Below are positions 1 through 9,194 of a stretch of 64,000 nt of DNA, piece by piece. The DNA comes from Flavobacteriales bacterium (GTDB lineage Bacteria > Bacteroidota > Bacteroidia > Flavobacteriales_F > PHOS-HE28), in the NCBI GenBank assembly GCA_016721005.1, contig JADKJM010000004.1, forward strand, positions 379,197 to 443,196, written 5' to 3'. Position numbers and translations under genes: made by a program. Each line of letters starts with the position of its first letter. Position 1 is the stretch's first letter. Below the pieces are notes generated by a model. That model saw only the letters and a program-made list of their open reading frames with translations, was not told where the DNA came from and made no database searches.

Positions 1-369
1 CTTGCGCTCCAGGAATTCAGAGGAGAGCGAGGAGACCTGGAACCCCCGGTTGATGTACCGGTAGATCGATCCGATCAGGAAGATGAACAGGGCGATGTAA
101 GGGAACGCGACCAGCGTCAAGGTGTTGACGACCGCAGCACCGGAATCCCAAGCGAGTTTGAGCCCCCATGCCACCGCCACCGCCACTGCGACCATGACGA
201 GGAACACCAAGGCATAACTCGGTCTACGGGTCCGTGGTGCGATCCCGAGTTCGAGCATCGTTCGCTGTGCTTTCAGGTACGTGGTGATGGCCAAGTACAG
301 CACCACTGCCGCTACCAATAGTCCCACTGGCAGGTAATAGCTTCCTAAGTTCGCGGTGAGCATCAACAT
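1..369 (-). CDS. narI: Respiratory nitrate reductase gamma subunit (partial, cut by left edge)
   Basis: NarI is the membrane cytochrome b that takes electrons from quinol and hands them to NarH. Only the first 123 residues are present; the frame runs off the left edge. The ATG at 369 follows the narJ stop by two bases. Hydrophobic segments lie at about residues 11-30, 52-70 and 85-102. The third segment, with an FLIGS-x-RY motif near 97-104 and SSLSSEFLE at 113-121, matches the start of the classical NarI family. About 75 residues with two extra membrane spans therefore precede the usual NarI start. The heme-ligating histidines are expected beyond the edge, so completeness cannot be judged. 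Assignment is firm because narGHJ precede it in operon order. Confidence 0.88.
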   Translation of the reverse strand, partial: MLMLTANLGSYYLPVGLLVAAVVLYLAITTYLKAQRTMLELGIAPRTRRPSYALVFLVMVAVAVAVAWGLKLAWDSGAAVVNTLTLVAFPYIALFIFLIGSIYRYINRGFQVSSLSSEFLERK

Positions 370-371
370 GT

Positions 372-1067
372 TCAGGTCGTTTTGAGGGTCTTGGGATGTG
401 GGGTACTGCACGTTCCGCAGGTAGCAGCGCCGTGGATGAATGCTTGCGAGGCCGGGAGTTCGTTCACGTGGTTCTCGACTTCGATATGTTCGCTCAACAG
501 GAGGGTGAGCAAGGCGTTCAGCGCGTTCCCGTACACGTTCCCGTCCTCGCAACCTTGCAGCACGATGGCGTTGTGCTTGCGCAGGAGCATCTTCTCCCGC
601 ATCGCCATGCGCGCTGTCTCGAATTCCTTGAGCATGATGCGAAGGGCCGGCATCACGATGCGCACGCAGAGCTCGTCGCGAATGGCATGGTCCTTCATCA
701 AGGGCAACAGGGTCAGCACGTTCACCAGGTTGTCCGGTAGTTCACCTCCGCAATCGTTCTGCGCTTCGGCCTGTTCCCGCTTCATGTTCACCAGGAACTC
801 GCCACGTTTGTAATCCTCACCGAAGATCACATAGCCCAGATCGGGGTAGCAGATGGCTTGCACGTGGAAGGTCCGGGTATAGATCTCTTCCTGGTCGTAG
901 ATCGCGGTATTCACCACCCAAGTAGCGAAGCGCTCCAGATCGGGCACGGCCTCCGGACAGGTGGCCATCAACATGTCACGGCATGCCTGCACGGCCCCGG
1001 GCAATTCAGGGCTCGGATACCGGAACAATCCGGCCATCAGGGCATAGCGTTCGGCTTGCATGATCAC
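372..1067 (-). CDS. narJ: Nitrate reductase molybdenum cofactor assembly chaperone NarJ
   Basis: NarJ belongs to the TorD/NarJ helical chaperone family. It binds apo-NarG in the cytoplasm and is needed for cofactor insertion before membrane attachment. The 231-residue protein carries the family block around residues 75-95 (FGEDYKRGEFL, preceded by a conserved YPDLGYV). The C-terminal tail holds a CGTC pair at about residues 217-220. The first possible start is GTG at 1067, overlapping the narH stop by four bases; an ATG at 1061 is an equally good start. The overlap implies translational coupling to narH. Confidence 0.93.
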   Translation of the reverse strand: MIMQAERYALMAGLFRYPSPELPGAVQACRDMLMATCPEAVPDLERFATWVVNTAIYDQEEIYTRTFHVQAICYPDLGYVIFGEDYKRGEFLVNMKREQAEAQNDCGGELPDNLVNVLTLLPLMKDHAIRDELCVRIVMPALRIMLKEFETARMAMREKMLLRKHNAIVLQGCEDGNVYGNALNALLTLLLSEHIEVENHVNELPASQAFIHGAATCGTCSTPHPKTLKTT

Positions 1068-2557
1068 AGGCCGCGTGCGGGCTTCATTTTGAACCCGAAT
1101 CCGGTCTCGCCTTTCGCATCAGCGGTCGCTTCGATCATCTCGATGCTCTCCTCGCGGTGTGCGGGCGGGATCACGAAACGCTCATTGAAGGTGGCCAATG
1201 AGGTCAGCCGGAAAATGGCGTCCGCTTCGCCGGGGTTGGTCCTGCCGATCTGTAGTGCTTCCTCCACTTCCTCCTTGGTCAGGTCGCCCACGGTGGCATC
1301 CCGGCGGTGGATCTTCACCGCGAGCAATTTGCGCAACACGTTCCTCACCTTCTCCTCATCACCGGCGGTGAAGAGGCTGGCGAGGTACTTCATGGGCAGG
1401 CGGGAGGTTTCCACCCCGCCCCACAAGGATTTGGTGGTGGAATCATACACGCCATCGCTATCCACACTGGCCATTGCGGGCAGCATGGGCGGCACGTAGA
1501 ACAGGTTCGGGAGGGTGCGGTACTCCGGGTGCAAAGGCAGCGCGATACCCCACTCCTTCACGAATTGATACACCGGTGACAGTTGAGCGGAACGGATGGT
1601 GGAGTCCGCGATACCGTTGGCTTTCGCCGCTGCGATCACCTGGGGATCGTTCGGATCGAGGTAGATCGCCAACTGGCGGTCCACGAGTTCATTCTCCGGG
1701 CAGGAGGCCACGGCCTCGATCATGTCGGCATCGTAAAGCATCACGCCGAGGTAGCGGATGCGGCCCACGCAGGAGTGCATGCAGGCGGGCGCCTGTCCCG
1801 ACTCAAGGCGCGGGTAGCACAGGATGCACTTCTCGGATTTGCCGGTGTTCCAATTGTAGTAGCTCTTCTTGTACGGGCAGGCTGTTACGCACATGCGCCA
1901 TGCACGGCAACGCTCCTGGTTGATCAGCACGATGCCGTCCTCACCACGCTTGTATAGGGCGCCGGAAGGGCAGGAACCCACGCAGGCCGGGTTGAGGCAA
2001 TGGTTGCAGATGCGCGGCAGGTAGAACATCATCATCCGCTCCAACTGGAACAGGCTCTCCTGCTCGGCCGGTGAGAGCTCCTTGAAGTTCACATCCTTGC
2101 GGGCGTAGTCCTGTGATCCACCCAGATCATCGTCCCAGTTCGGCCCGGCCTTCACATCGATGTGCTCACCGGTCACCAAGGAAACGGGACGCGCCGTGGG
2201 CTGGTCATCACCCTCCGGTGCGGTGAACAGGTCCGAGTACTTGTAGGTCCACGGCTCGTAGTAGTCCTCCAGCACGGGCATGTTCGGGTTGTGGAAGATG
2301 TTCTTGAGTCCCTTCCACTTGCCGGCCCCGCGCAGCGATACGGAGTTGCCGTCCTTCACCCAGCCGCCCTTATAGACGTCCTGGTCCTCCCATTTGGTGG
2401 GGTAACCTGTGCCGGGTTTGGTCTCCACGTTGTTCCACCACATGTATTCCGCACCCCGGCGATCGGTCCAGATGTTCTTGCAGGCGATCGAACAGGTATG
2501 GCACCCGATACACTTATCGAGGTGGAACACCATTGAGATCTGTGATCTGACGTTCAT
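1064..2557 (-). CDS. narH: Respiratory nitrate reductase beta subunit, iron-sulfur protein
   Basis: NarH carries four iron-sulfur clusters that relay electrons from NarI to NarG on the cytoplasmic face of the membrane. The 497-residue protein shows the first ferredoxin motif near residues 16-26 (CIGCHTCSIAC). A central set follows at about 184-200 (CNHCLNPACVGSCP). The CRAWRMCVTACP motif has a tryptophan in place of one cysteine, the family hallmark that makes that cluster [3Fe-4S]. A final group is CILCYPR followed by ACMHSCVGR. All cluster ligands look intact. It lies 20 bases downstream of narG and overlaps narJ. Confidence 0.96.
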   Translation of the reverse strand: MNVRSQISMVFHLDKCIGCHTCSIACKNIWTDRRGAEYMWWNNVETKPGTGYPTKWEDQDVYKGGWVKDGNSVSLRGAGKWKGLKNIFHNPNMPVLEDYYEPWTYKYSDLFTAPEGDDQPTARPVSLVTGEHIDVKAGPNWDDDLGGSQDYARKDVNFKELSPAEQESLFQLERMMMFYLPRICNHCLNPACVGSCPSGALYKRGEDGIVLINQERCRAWRMCVTACPYKKSYYNWNTGKSEKCILCYPRLESGQAPACMHSCVGRIRYLGVMLYDADMIEAVASCPENELVDRQLAIYLDPNDPQVIAAAKANGIADSTIRSAQLSPVYQFVKEWGIALPLHPEYRTLPNLFYVPPMLPAMASVDSDGVYDSTTKSLWGGVETSRLPMKYLASLFTAGDEEKVRNVLRKLLAVKIHRRDATVGDLTKEEVEEALQIGRTNPGEADAIFRLTSLATFNERFVIPPAHREESIEMIEATADAKGETGFGFKMKPARGL

Positions 2558-2577
2558 GGTCTTGGCTTTATCGTTGT

Positions 2578-5500
2578 TCAGAATACGACCTTGTCCATTT
2601 TGCGCACCAGCACGTGGGTGTCACGGTTGGCGCCTACCGGCCCCCAATAATTGAAGTGGTAGGAGAACTGGCCATAGCCCCCCATCAGCAGGTTGGGCTT
2701 CAGGTGTACGCGTGTGAAACTGTTGTGACCACCGGCCCGCCTGTTGCCCCGCACTTGGGACTTCGGCACCGAGTAGGTCCGCTCCGGTGAGTGGTACACG
2801 ATGCATACCCCGCGTGGGATCCGCGAGCTGACGCAGGACCTCGTGCAGTAGACCCCGTGGTCATTGTAGACCTCCACCCAGTCGTTGTCCTTGATGCCCA
2901 GTTCCTCCGCATCCTTCTCGTTGATCCAGCACGGTTCCATGCCGCGGGAGAGGGTGAGCATCCGCAACGTATCCCCGTAGGTGGAGTGGATGTGCCACTT
3001 GCCGTGCGGTGTGAGGCAGTTGAGCATCTTGGCCTTGCCGTCGTTCACCGTCTTGCGCAGGTCGCCATAGACCTGTGGTGTGGGAGAGGGCTTGTAGGTG
3101 GTGAAGTGCTCACCGAACATGATGTAGCCATCATGGTCCAAGTAGGTGTGCTGCCGCCCGGTCATCGTGCGCCATGGCATCAAGCGGTCCACGTTGTAGG
3201 TGTACGCGGCGTAGGCACGGCCTTCGTTCATGAGGCCGGACCACAACGGTGAGGTGTTGTACCGACGGGGCTGGGCCTGTAGGTCCTTGTAATCGATCCG
3301 CACGTCCTTGCTGCCTTCGCCCAGATCGGCCAGCACCATGCCGGCTTTCACCTCCATGTTCTTGTAGGCGCGGTCGTTCAGCATCCCGTTGGTGAGGGTG
3401 GAGAGCTTCAACACGGCGTTCACGGCCTCCACATCCTCCTTCAAGGAAGGCAGGTCATGGCCGTCGATCCGCTGCACATGCCGCTTGTCCTCCTTCATCT
3501 CCGCATACACGTCATCGGCCATGTACGAGTTGCCGTGCGCGCCCAGCGACTTGGTCTTCATGTTCCCGCCGAGCGAGATGTACTTGTCGTAGATCTTGGT
3601 GTAGTCCCGCTCCACGGTAACGATCTTGTGCATCGTCTTGCCGGGGATGGGTTCGCATTCGCCCTTGCTCCAGTCCTGGATGTTGGTCTGCGTGATCTCG
3701 TCCGCACTGTCATGTTGCAGCGGCACGTTCACGATGTCCGTCAGGGGCGTTGGCAGGTGGTGCTTGGCCATTTCGCTCACCTTCTGCGCGATGATCTGGA
3801 AGATCTGCCAGTCCGTCTTCGCTTCCCACACCGGTGGCACCGCCTCGGAGAGCGGGTGGATGAAGGAGTGCATGTCCGTGCTGTTGATGTCCGCCTTCTC
3901 ATACCAGGAGGCGGTGGACAGCACGATGTCCGAATACAGCGCGGAGGTGTCCATCCGGAAGTTGATGTCCACTACCAGGTCCATCTTGCCCGATGGGGAC
4001 TTGTCGCGGTACACGATGTCCTTGACCATAGGGCCCGCGACCTCATCAGCAATGTCGTTGTGGTGCGTGCCGAGGTAATGGTTCAGCATGTACTCATGGC
4101 CCTTGGCGCTTGACATCAGAGCGTTGCCGCGCCAGATGAACCAGTTGCGGGGGAAGTTCACCGGATCGTCCGGGTCGGCCACGGAATGCAGCAGATCCCC
4201 GGACTTCAGGCGGGCTACTACATGGTCCGCGATCTCCTTGTCCGATGTCGCACCGGCGGCCTTGGCCTCCTTGGCGATCTCCAGATTGCTCTTGTTGTAT
4301 TGCGGGTAGAAGGGCATCCATCCGTTGCGCACGGACTTCACGATCCAGTCCGCAGAGTGCATCCGCGCCAACGGGTTGGCATCATCGGGGATGCTGTTGT
4401 AATCGGCCTGGCAGCCATCATAACGCCATTGGCTGGAATTGATGTAGTGCCAGATGGGCCCTTGTTGAAGCCTGTTGGCACCGACCCAGTCCTTGGCCGC
4501 CATGATGGTGCCCCACGAATCCACGGGCGCCAGTTTCTCCTGACCCACGTAGTGGTTCATGCCACCACCGTTCTTTCCGTTGCATCCGGTGAGCATCTGC
4601 GCCATGATGGACGCGCGGTACATAAGGTTGCCATGGAACCAGTGGTTGATGGCCGCACCTACGATCACCATGCACTTGCCCTCGGTGGCCTCGGCGGTGG
4701 AGGCCCACTCACGGGCGAACTTGATCACCGTCTTCTTGCCGATGCCGGTGAAGATCTCCTGCCATGCGGGCGTGTAGGCCTGCTCCTTGTCGTCGTAATC
4801 CTTCGGGTATTCGCCTGCAAGACCGCGGCCCACGCCGTACTGGCCCATGGTGAGGTCGTAGATCGTGGCGACGGGGATGCGCTTTCCATCCGCACCGGTG
4901 AGGTATTTCACCGGGATGCCGCGGAGGACCTTCTTCTTCAGGCCGTATTCCACGAACTCCACTTGGAGCACTTCCTCGGATTTCTCCAGGAAGGTCAACT
5001 CGGGATCGTACGGCTTGCTGTCCGGACCGTTCTCGTACTTCAGGTTCCAGTTGCCCGGCTCCTTGTCCCAACGGTAGCCCATGGTGCCCTTGGGGGTCAC
5101 CGGCTGGCCGGTCTCTGAATCGAGGCAGAGGAACTTCCAGTCGCCGTTGCTGATGTCCTTGAACTTCTCCAAGCGGTTGGCACGCACCATCTTCATGGGC
5201 TTGAAGTGCGAACCGTTGGGTTCGAGTTCCACCAGGAAGGGGCAGTCCGTGTAGCGCTTCACATACTCATGGAAGTAGGGCGTGCGCTTGTCCGAGTGCC
5301 ACTCCTTCAGGATCACGTGGGTGACGGCCATCCAGAACGCGCCATCACTGCCGGCGTGGCAGGGGATCCACTGGTCGGCGTGCTTGGCCACCATGCTGAA
5401 GTCCGGCGACATCACCACGGTCTTCGTGCCGTTGTGCCGTGCCTCGGAGAAGAAGTGGATATCGGGCGTGCGGGTCATGCCGAGGTTGGCGCCCATGCTC

Positions 5501-6204
5501 ACGCAGAACTTCGAGTTGAACCAATCGGCGCTTTCACAGACATCGGTCTGTTCGCCCCACACTTCGGGGAACGCGCACGGCAGGTCGCAGTACCAATCGT
5601 AGAAGCTGAGGTTCACACCGCCCATGAGCTGCAGGTAGCGTGCGCCGGAAGCGTAGCTCATCATGGACATGGCCGGGATCGGCGAGAAGCCGATGATCCG
5701 GTCCGGTCCGTACTTCTGTACGGTGTGGATGTTGGCCGCAGCGATGAGCTCGAGCACTTCGTCCCAATGCGCCCGGCGGAAACCGCCCTTGCCACGGGCG
5801 CGTTGATAGCGTTGGCGCTTCACCGGATCGTTCTGGATGTTCGCCCACGCCTGCACGGGATCATTTCCCGTCAGTTCCTTCTCCTTGCGGAAGAGGTCCA
5901 TCAACGCACCGCGCATCAACGGATACTTCACGCGGATGGGGCTGTACAGGTACCAGGAGTAGGAGATACCCCGTTGGCAACCGCGTGGTTCGTAGGGCGG
6001 CAAGCCCTCCTCCAGAAGCGGGTAATCAAGGGCCTGCATCTCCCACACGACGATGCCGTCCTTCACGTGGATGTTCCAGGAACATCCGCCGGTGCAGTTC
6101 ACGCCGTGGGTGCTGCGCACCACCTTGTCATACTGCCAGCGGTTGCGGTAGAACTCCTCCCACTGTCGGGACTTGGGCGAAATGATGTCTTCTATCCAGC
6201 TCAT
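2578..6204 (-). CDS. narG: Respiratory nitrate reductase alpha subunit, molybdenum catalytic protein
   Basis: NarG reduces nitrate to nitrite at a molybdenum bis-MGD centre. At 1,208 residues it has the usual family length. The N-terminal [4Fe-4S] site is visible as H-x3-C-x3-C (STHGVNCTGGCSW, about residues 33-45), with a later cysteine in RGCQRG. The molybdenum-ligand aspartate lies in the conserved SFYDWYCDLP near residue 205. There is no twin-arginine signal peptide at the N-terminus (MSWIEDIISP), so the enzyme should face the cytoplasm as in classical NarGHI. It lies 16 bases downstream of the diheme cytochrome gene and is part of the same operon. Confidence 0.97.
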   Translation of the reverse strand: MSWIEDIISPKSRQWEEFYRNRWQYDKVVRSTHGVNCTGGCSWNIHVKDGIVVWEMQALDYPLLEEGLPPYEPRGCQRGISYSWYLYSPIRVKYPLMRGALMDLFRKEKELTGNDPVQAWANIQNDPVKRQRYQRARGKGGFRRAHWDEVLELIAAANIHTVQKYGPDRIIGFSPIPAMSMMSYASGARYLQLMGGVNLSFYDWYCDLPCAFPEVWGEQTDVCESADWFNSKFCVSMGANLGMTRTPDIHFFSEARHNGTKTVVMSPDFSMVAKHADQWIPCHAGSDGAFWMAVTHVILKEWHSDKRTPYFHEYVKRYTDCPFLVELEPNGSHFKPMKMVRANRLEKFKDISNGDWKFLCLDSETGQPVTPKGTMGYRWDKEPGNWNLKYENGPDSKPYDPELTFLEKSEEVLQVEFVEYGLKKKVLRGIPVKYLTGADGKRIPVATIYDLTMGQYGVGRGLAGEYPKDYDDKEQAYTPAWQEIFTGIGKKTVIKFAREWASTAEATEGKCMVIVGAAINHWFHGNLMYRASIMAQMLTGCNGKNGGGMNHYVGQEKLAPVDSWGTIMAAKDWVGANRLQQGPIWHYINSSQWRYDGCQADYNSIPDDANPLARMHSADWIVKSVRNGWMPFYPQYNKSNLEIAKEAKAAGATSDKEIADHVVARLKSGDLLHSVADPDDPVNFPRNWFIWRGNALMSSAKGHEYMLNHYLGTHHNDIADEVAGPMVKDIVYRDKSPSGKMDLVVDINFRMDTSALYSDIVLSTASWYEKADINSTDMHSFIHPLSEAVPPVWEAKTDWQIFQIIAQKVSEMAKHHLPTPLTDIVNVPLQHDSADEITQTNIQDWSKGECEPIPGKTMHKIVTVERDYTKIYDKYISLGGNMKTKSLGAHGNSYMADDVYAEMKEDKRHVQRIDGHDLPSLKEDVEAVNAVLKLSTLTNGMLNDRAYKNMEVKAGMVLADLGEGSKDVRIDYKDLQAQPRRYNTSPLWSGLMNEGRAYAAYTYNVDRLMPWRTMTGRQHTYLDHDGYIMFGEHFTTYKPSPTPQVYGDLRKTVNDGKAKMLNCLTPHGKWHIHSTYGDTLRMLTLSRGMEPCWINEKDAEELGIKDNDWVEVYNDHGVYCTRSCVSSRIPRGVCIVYHSPERTYSVPKSQVRGNRRAGGHNSFTRVHLKPNLLMGGYGQFSYHFNYWGPVGANRDTHVLVRKMDKVVF

Positions 6205-6220
6205 GGTGTTCCGTTTTTCT

Positions 6221-7066
6221 TCAGATGGATCGCAGTTGCCGATCGTAGATGTCGTGTTTCACTCCTTTCTTCATGCGCCCACGCCAGTGGAAGCCGATCA
6301 ACGCCAGCAGCGCGATCAACCCACCGCCTCCGTATACCATGAAGGGCATGTACGCCGACTTCGGGGCCTGTTGTGCGCTCACCTTATCCGCATTCTCCAA
6401 GAAGGCCACCAGCGAATGGATCTCGACCTCGGTGAGCGGCGAGTTGGCATAGGTGGTGGCCATGGCCGGGAAGGGTGGTGCACCCAGGATGCCGGCCACA
6501 CCGGCATTCCCCATGCGCCCGAACACACCGGTGAGGTCCTTCGCGAACCCACCGCCCAACATCACTTGGTCATTGGTCACATTGTGGCAGGAGATGCATG
6601 CGGCACCCCTGTTCGCAAAGCGTGTACGACCAACGAACAAGGCTTGGCCCGTTTCGCGGTCCGCATCCGTGTACTCCACAGGCACTTCCGCTGTAGCGGC
6701 TACTTCGGTGGTCCCGGCCGGTGCCGTTGCGCTGAAGGTCTGGAAATAGGCGATGATCTGGTCCACATCCCCAGCGCTGAGACTCTGGTCGGGCATGATC
6801 ATGCCGTTGAACTCAGTGGATAGGGCCACCGCATCCGCATCACCGGACTTGATCACGGTCTGTGAGGACTTGACGAAAGCGTGGATCCACTCCTTCGTTC
6901 GCCGCTCGGTGACACCGGTAAGATCCGGCCCCACCAACCGACGGCCCATTTGGTGACAGGCTGAACAGGTCTGTTTGAACAACTGTTCGCCATTCTGTGC
7001 CGCTGCAGGGAGATGGACGAGCGGTGTGATCAGAAGGAACCCAAGGATCTTGGTCAGGTGTCGCAT
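6221..7066 (-). CDS. Membrane-anchored diheme cytochrome c of the nitrate reductase operon (NarC-like)
   Basis: The first gene of the nar operon encodes a 281-residue c-type cytochrome. It has a signal peptide (residues 1-24, ending AAAQ), two heme motifs (CSACH near residue 34 and CISCH near 172) and a C-terminal membrane span around 248-268 followed by a basic tail. The ATG at 7066 is preferred because the signal peptide starts there; a longer frame reaches 7114. A diheme cytochrome gene ahead of narGHJI is known from Thermus-type narC operons, where it works with NarI in electron transfer. That role here is inferred from position. An FNR/CRP-type dyad lies about 90 bases upstream. Confidence 0.85.
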   Translation of the reverse strand: MRHLTKILGFLLITPLVHLPAAAQNGEQLFKQTCSACHQMGRRLVGPDLTGVTERRTKEWIHAFVKSSQTVIKSGDADAVALSTEFNGMIMPDQSLSAGDVDQIIAYFQTFSATAPAGTTEVAATAEVPVEYTDADRETGQALFVGRTRFANRGAACISCHNVTNDQVMLGGGFAKDLTGVFGRMGNAGVAGILGAPPFPAMATTYANSPLTEVEIHSLVAFLENADKVSAQQAPKSAYMPFMVYGGGGLIALLALIGFHWRGRMKKGVKHDIYDRQLRSI

Positions 7067-7411
7067 TAGTGGAAATGATTGGTGGTCGGTTGCACGGTGC
7101 ATTCGGGTCTTCACGGTGACAATGTTCAGGGGTGTGAGGCAATGCGAATATGACAGGCGTCATATTGTAATTTGAAAGTGATGGTGGATCATGATGGAGG
7201 ATCACGGCGGATCGGATCTCCCTGCTTAGGGACGCGGCCGTGGACCGTCCGATCCGGATGCGGTGCAGCGATCCCGGGATCCGCTTGAAAGCTTGAACCC
7301 ATGCGGCATGTGTGCGGATCATCCGTGATGGAGGAATACCTTCCTGCCTGACCAACCTCAGGGAATACCGCGACCCCTGAAGCTAGATTGCGCCGTTATT
7401 CCCGATCGGCC
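7067..7411. other. Divergent intergenic region between the nar operon and modE
   Basis: This 345-base stretch separates the nar operon (minus) from the molybdenum cofactor genes (plus). It holds the dyad at 7147-7166. I see no convincing gene in it, and no clear ModE site that I could support by eye. Confidence 0.5.
7147..7166. promoter_or_regulatory. Perfect 8-4-8 dyad, candidate FNR/CRP-type operator of the nar operon
   Basis: The half-site AATATGAC is followed by a 4-base spacer (AGGC) and its exact reverse complement GTCATATT. The spacing is that of FNR/CRP-family sites. The centre is about 90 bases upstream of the nar-operon start at 7066 and about 255 bases from modE on the other strand. 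It closely resembles the dyad at 59225-59246. The binding protein is not encoded in the window. Confidence 0.6.
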
Positions 7412-7774
7412 ATGACGCCCCCTCGTAAAGCATCCGCATCGACCTATGCCGTCATGGGCAGCATTTGGATCGTCCGTGATGGCCAAGCCTTCCTCGGTAG
7501 GGGCAGGGTGGCCTTGCTCGAGGAGATCGATTCCACGGGGTCCATCAGCGAAGCTGCCAGGCACATGGGCATGTCCTATAAGAAAGCGTGGAGGTTGGTG
7601 GAAGCCATGAACACGTTGGCGGCGGTCCCCCTTGTGGTCCGCACCAGTGGAGGATCCGGCGGTGGTGGCACGACGCTTACGGACAAAGGCCGACAACTTG
7701 TTCATTCGTTCCGCTCGATCGAGAGCGAGTACCGGGTCTTTCTCGATGATGTCCTGCTTCGGAACAAGTTGTAA
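7412..7774 (+). CDS. modE: ModE-type winged-helix molybdate regulator, DNA-binding domain only
   Basis: The protein of about 120 residues matches the N-terminal LysR-like winged-helix domain of ModE. It contains LLEEIDSTGSISEAARHMGMSYKKAWRLVEAMN (positions about 36-68), followed by the glycine-rich wing and TLTDKGRQLVHSF. It stops where the molybdate-binding (MOP-like) domains of full ModE would begin, so it is a stand-alone DNA-binding form and any metal sensing must be elsewhere. The start at 7412 (MTPPRK) is preferred over 7388 because the extra residues are not conserved-looking. It heads the moaD-moeB-moaE-moaCB genes, which it probably regulates. Confidence 0.82.
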   Translation: MTPPRKASASTYAVMGSIWIVRDGQAFLGRGRVALLEEIDSTGSISEAARHMGMSYKKAWRLVEAMNTLAAVPLVVRTSGGSGGGGTTLTDKGRQLVHSFRSIESEYRVFLDDVLLRNKL

Positions 7775-7832
7775 GAACGAAATGGAACCGAGGATCATGC
7801 ACCAGGGATCACAACCACCCGTACGACAGGAA

Positions 7833-8087
7833 ATGCACACGACCGACACGACCATCACAGTGCGCTACTTCGGCCTGCTTGCGGAACACATCGGCATTGG
7901 TGAAGAGCGCTTGCAATTCCCCACAGGCACCACGGTGCAACAAGTTCGCGGATCGCTCTGCGAACGGCACCCCGCGCTTCGCAACCTCAAGTATCGCATC
8001 GCGGTGGATACATCTCTGCCCGCTGATGGCGCGATCATCGATGGCTGTGCTGAACTTGCCCTGTTGCCGCCCTTCGCTGGTGGTTGA
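7833..8087 (+). CDS. moaD: Molybdopterin synthase sulfur carrier subunit MoaD
   Basis: MoaD is a small ubiquitin-fold protein whose C-terminal thiocarboxylate donates sulfur to the pterin precursor. The 84-residue protein begins with ITVRYFGLLAEH and ends in PPFAGG, the terminal Gly-Gly being the residue pair adenylated by MoeB. The start at 7833 gives the usual family length and has a purine-rich stretch just upstream. Starts at 7782 or 7797 would add residues not typical of MoaD. It is followed 12 bases later by moeB. Confidence 0.9.
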   Translation: MHTTDTTITVRYFGLLAEHIGIGEERLQFPTGTTVQQVRGSLCERHPALRNLKYRIAVDTSLPADGAIIDGCAELALLPPFAGG

Positions 8088-8099
8088 AGAACGAAGAGA

Positions 8100-9191
8100 A
8101 TGGGACGCTACGATCGACAGATCACACTTGAACAAGTTGGACTTGGAGGGCAGGCACGCCTTCAGCATGCCGCCGTGCTCGTGGTGGGCGCCGGTGGTTT
8201 GGGCTGCCCCGCGCTACAGTATTTGGTGGCTGCCGGTGTGGGCCGCATCGGGATCATGGATGGCGACACCGTGGCGATCACCAACCTGCATCGCCAAACA
8301 TTGTTCAACGCTGGCGATGTGGGGCGCAAGAAGGCGGTCGTAGCGGTGGAACGCTTGAACGCACAGAACCCCGATCCGGAACTACTCGCTCTTCCTTTTC
8401 ATCTTTCCACGGCCAACGCGCTCGATACCATCAGCGGCTACGACCTGGTGTTGGACTGCACCGACGATATCCCGACACGCTATCTAGTGAACGACGTGTG
8501 CGTCCAAGCGGGCAAGCCCTTCATTCACGGGTCCATCCATCGCTTCGAAGGACAGGTCTCCGTGTTCAATCACCTGAACGGGCCTACTTACAGATGCCTC
8601 TTTCCTGATCAGCCGGAGCGCGACCAAGTGCCGAGCTGTGCGGCAACGGGCGTGCTCGGTGTGGTGCCCGGAACGATCGGATGCATGCAGGCCACCGAAG
8701 CGCTCAAGGTGATCCTTGGGATGCAAGGGGTGCTCAGTGGCAAGCTCTTGATCCAGGACTTCATCAGCCAGACCCTGCGCGCCATCTCCTTCCAGCGGGA
8801 TCCGGCACAAGTATGCGTTGCCATGCAACGCGATATTTCTGCGGAGCAAGATGAACGACGCGCATGCGCCACCCAGGAACACGACGGCATCTCTGGTGAA
8901 GAATTGCAGCACGCCTTGGACCGCAACGAACGTTGGCAGTTCCTTGATGTGCGCGAGCTGCACGAGGAGCCGCAAGTGGATCGTCTCCAAGGCCATCGCA
9001 TTCCTCTGCACGAATTGTCGACCCGCATCGGGGAACTCGATCTTGCGCTGCCCACCTTGGTCTATTGCCAAAGCGGTGTGCGCAGCAAACTGGCGGTGAA
9101 GCTGCTCCGGGAGCACGGCGTGGCCGAAGTATCTTCTCTTGAAGGTGGTGTGCTCGCCTGGATCACTGAAGTGAATGAACTGAACACGTGA
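8100..9191 (+). CDS. moeB: Molybdopterin-synthase adenylyltransferase with C-terminal rhodanese domain
   Basis: This ThiF/MoeB-type E1-like enzyme adenylates the C-terminus of MoaD. Visible are the nucleotide-binding GAGGLG loop (about residues 27-32), the DGDTVAITNLHRQ stretch, the LDCTDD aspartates, and SCAATGVLG containing the likely active cysteine. Residues about 270-363 form a rhodanese domain with an active-site loop CQSGVRS, suggesting that sulfur transfer is built into the same protein. The zinc-binding CxxC pairs of E. coli MoeB are not both present (TYRC instead of CYRC, no C-terminal CxxC), which is common among fused forms. Confidence 0.92.
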   Translation: MGRYDRQITLEQVGLGGQARLQHAAVLVVGAGGLGCPALQYLVAAGVGRIGIMDGDTVAITNLHRQTLFNAGDVGRKKAVVAVERLNAQNPDPELLALPFHLSTANALDTISGYDLVLDCTDDIPTRYLVNDVCVQAGKPFIHGSIHRFEGQVSVFNHLNGPTYRCLFPDQPERDQVPSCAATGVLGVVPGTIGCMQATEALKVILGMQGVLSGKLLIQDFISQTLRAISFQRDPAQVCVAMQRDISAEQDERRACATQEHDGISGEELQHALDRNERWQFLDVRELHEEPQVDRLQGHRIPLHELSTRIGELDLALPTLVYCQSGVRSKLAVKLLREHGVAEVSSLEGGVLAWITEVNELNT

Positions 9192-9194
9192 AGC

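Noticed and set aside
4186..5118. Long plus-strand frame inside narG
   Set aside because: It is the antisense shadow of a highly conserved gene and has no domain of its own; the same holds for the long opposite-strand frames within merA, the RND pump and the bcr region.
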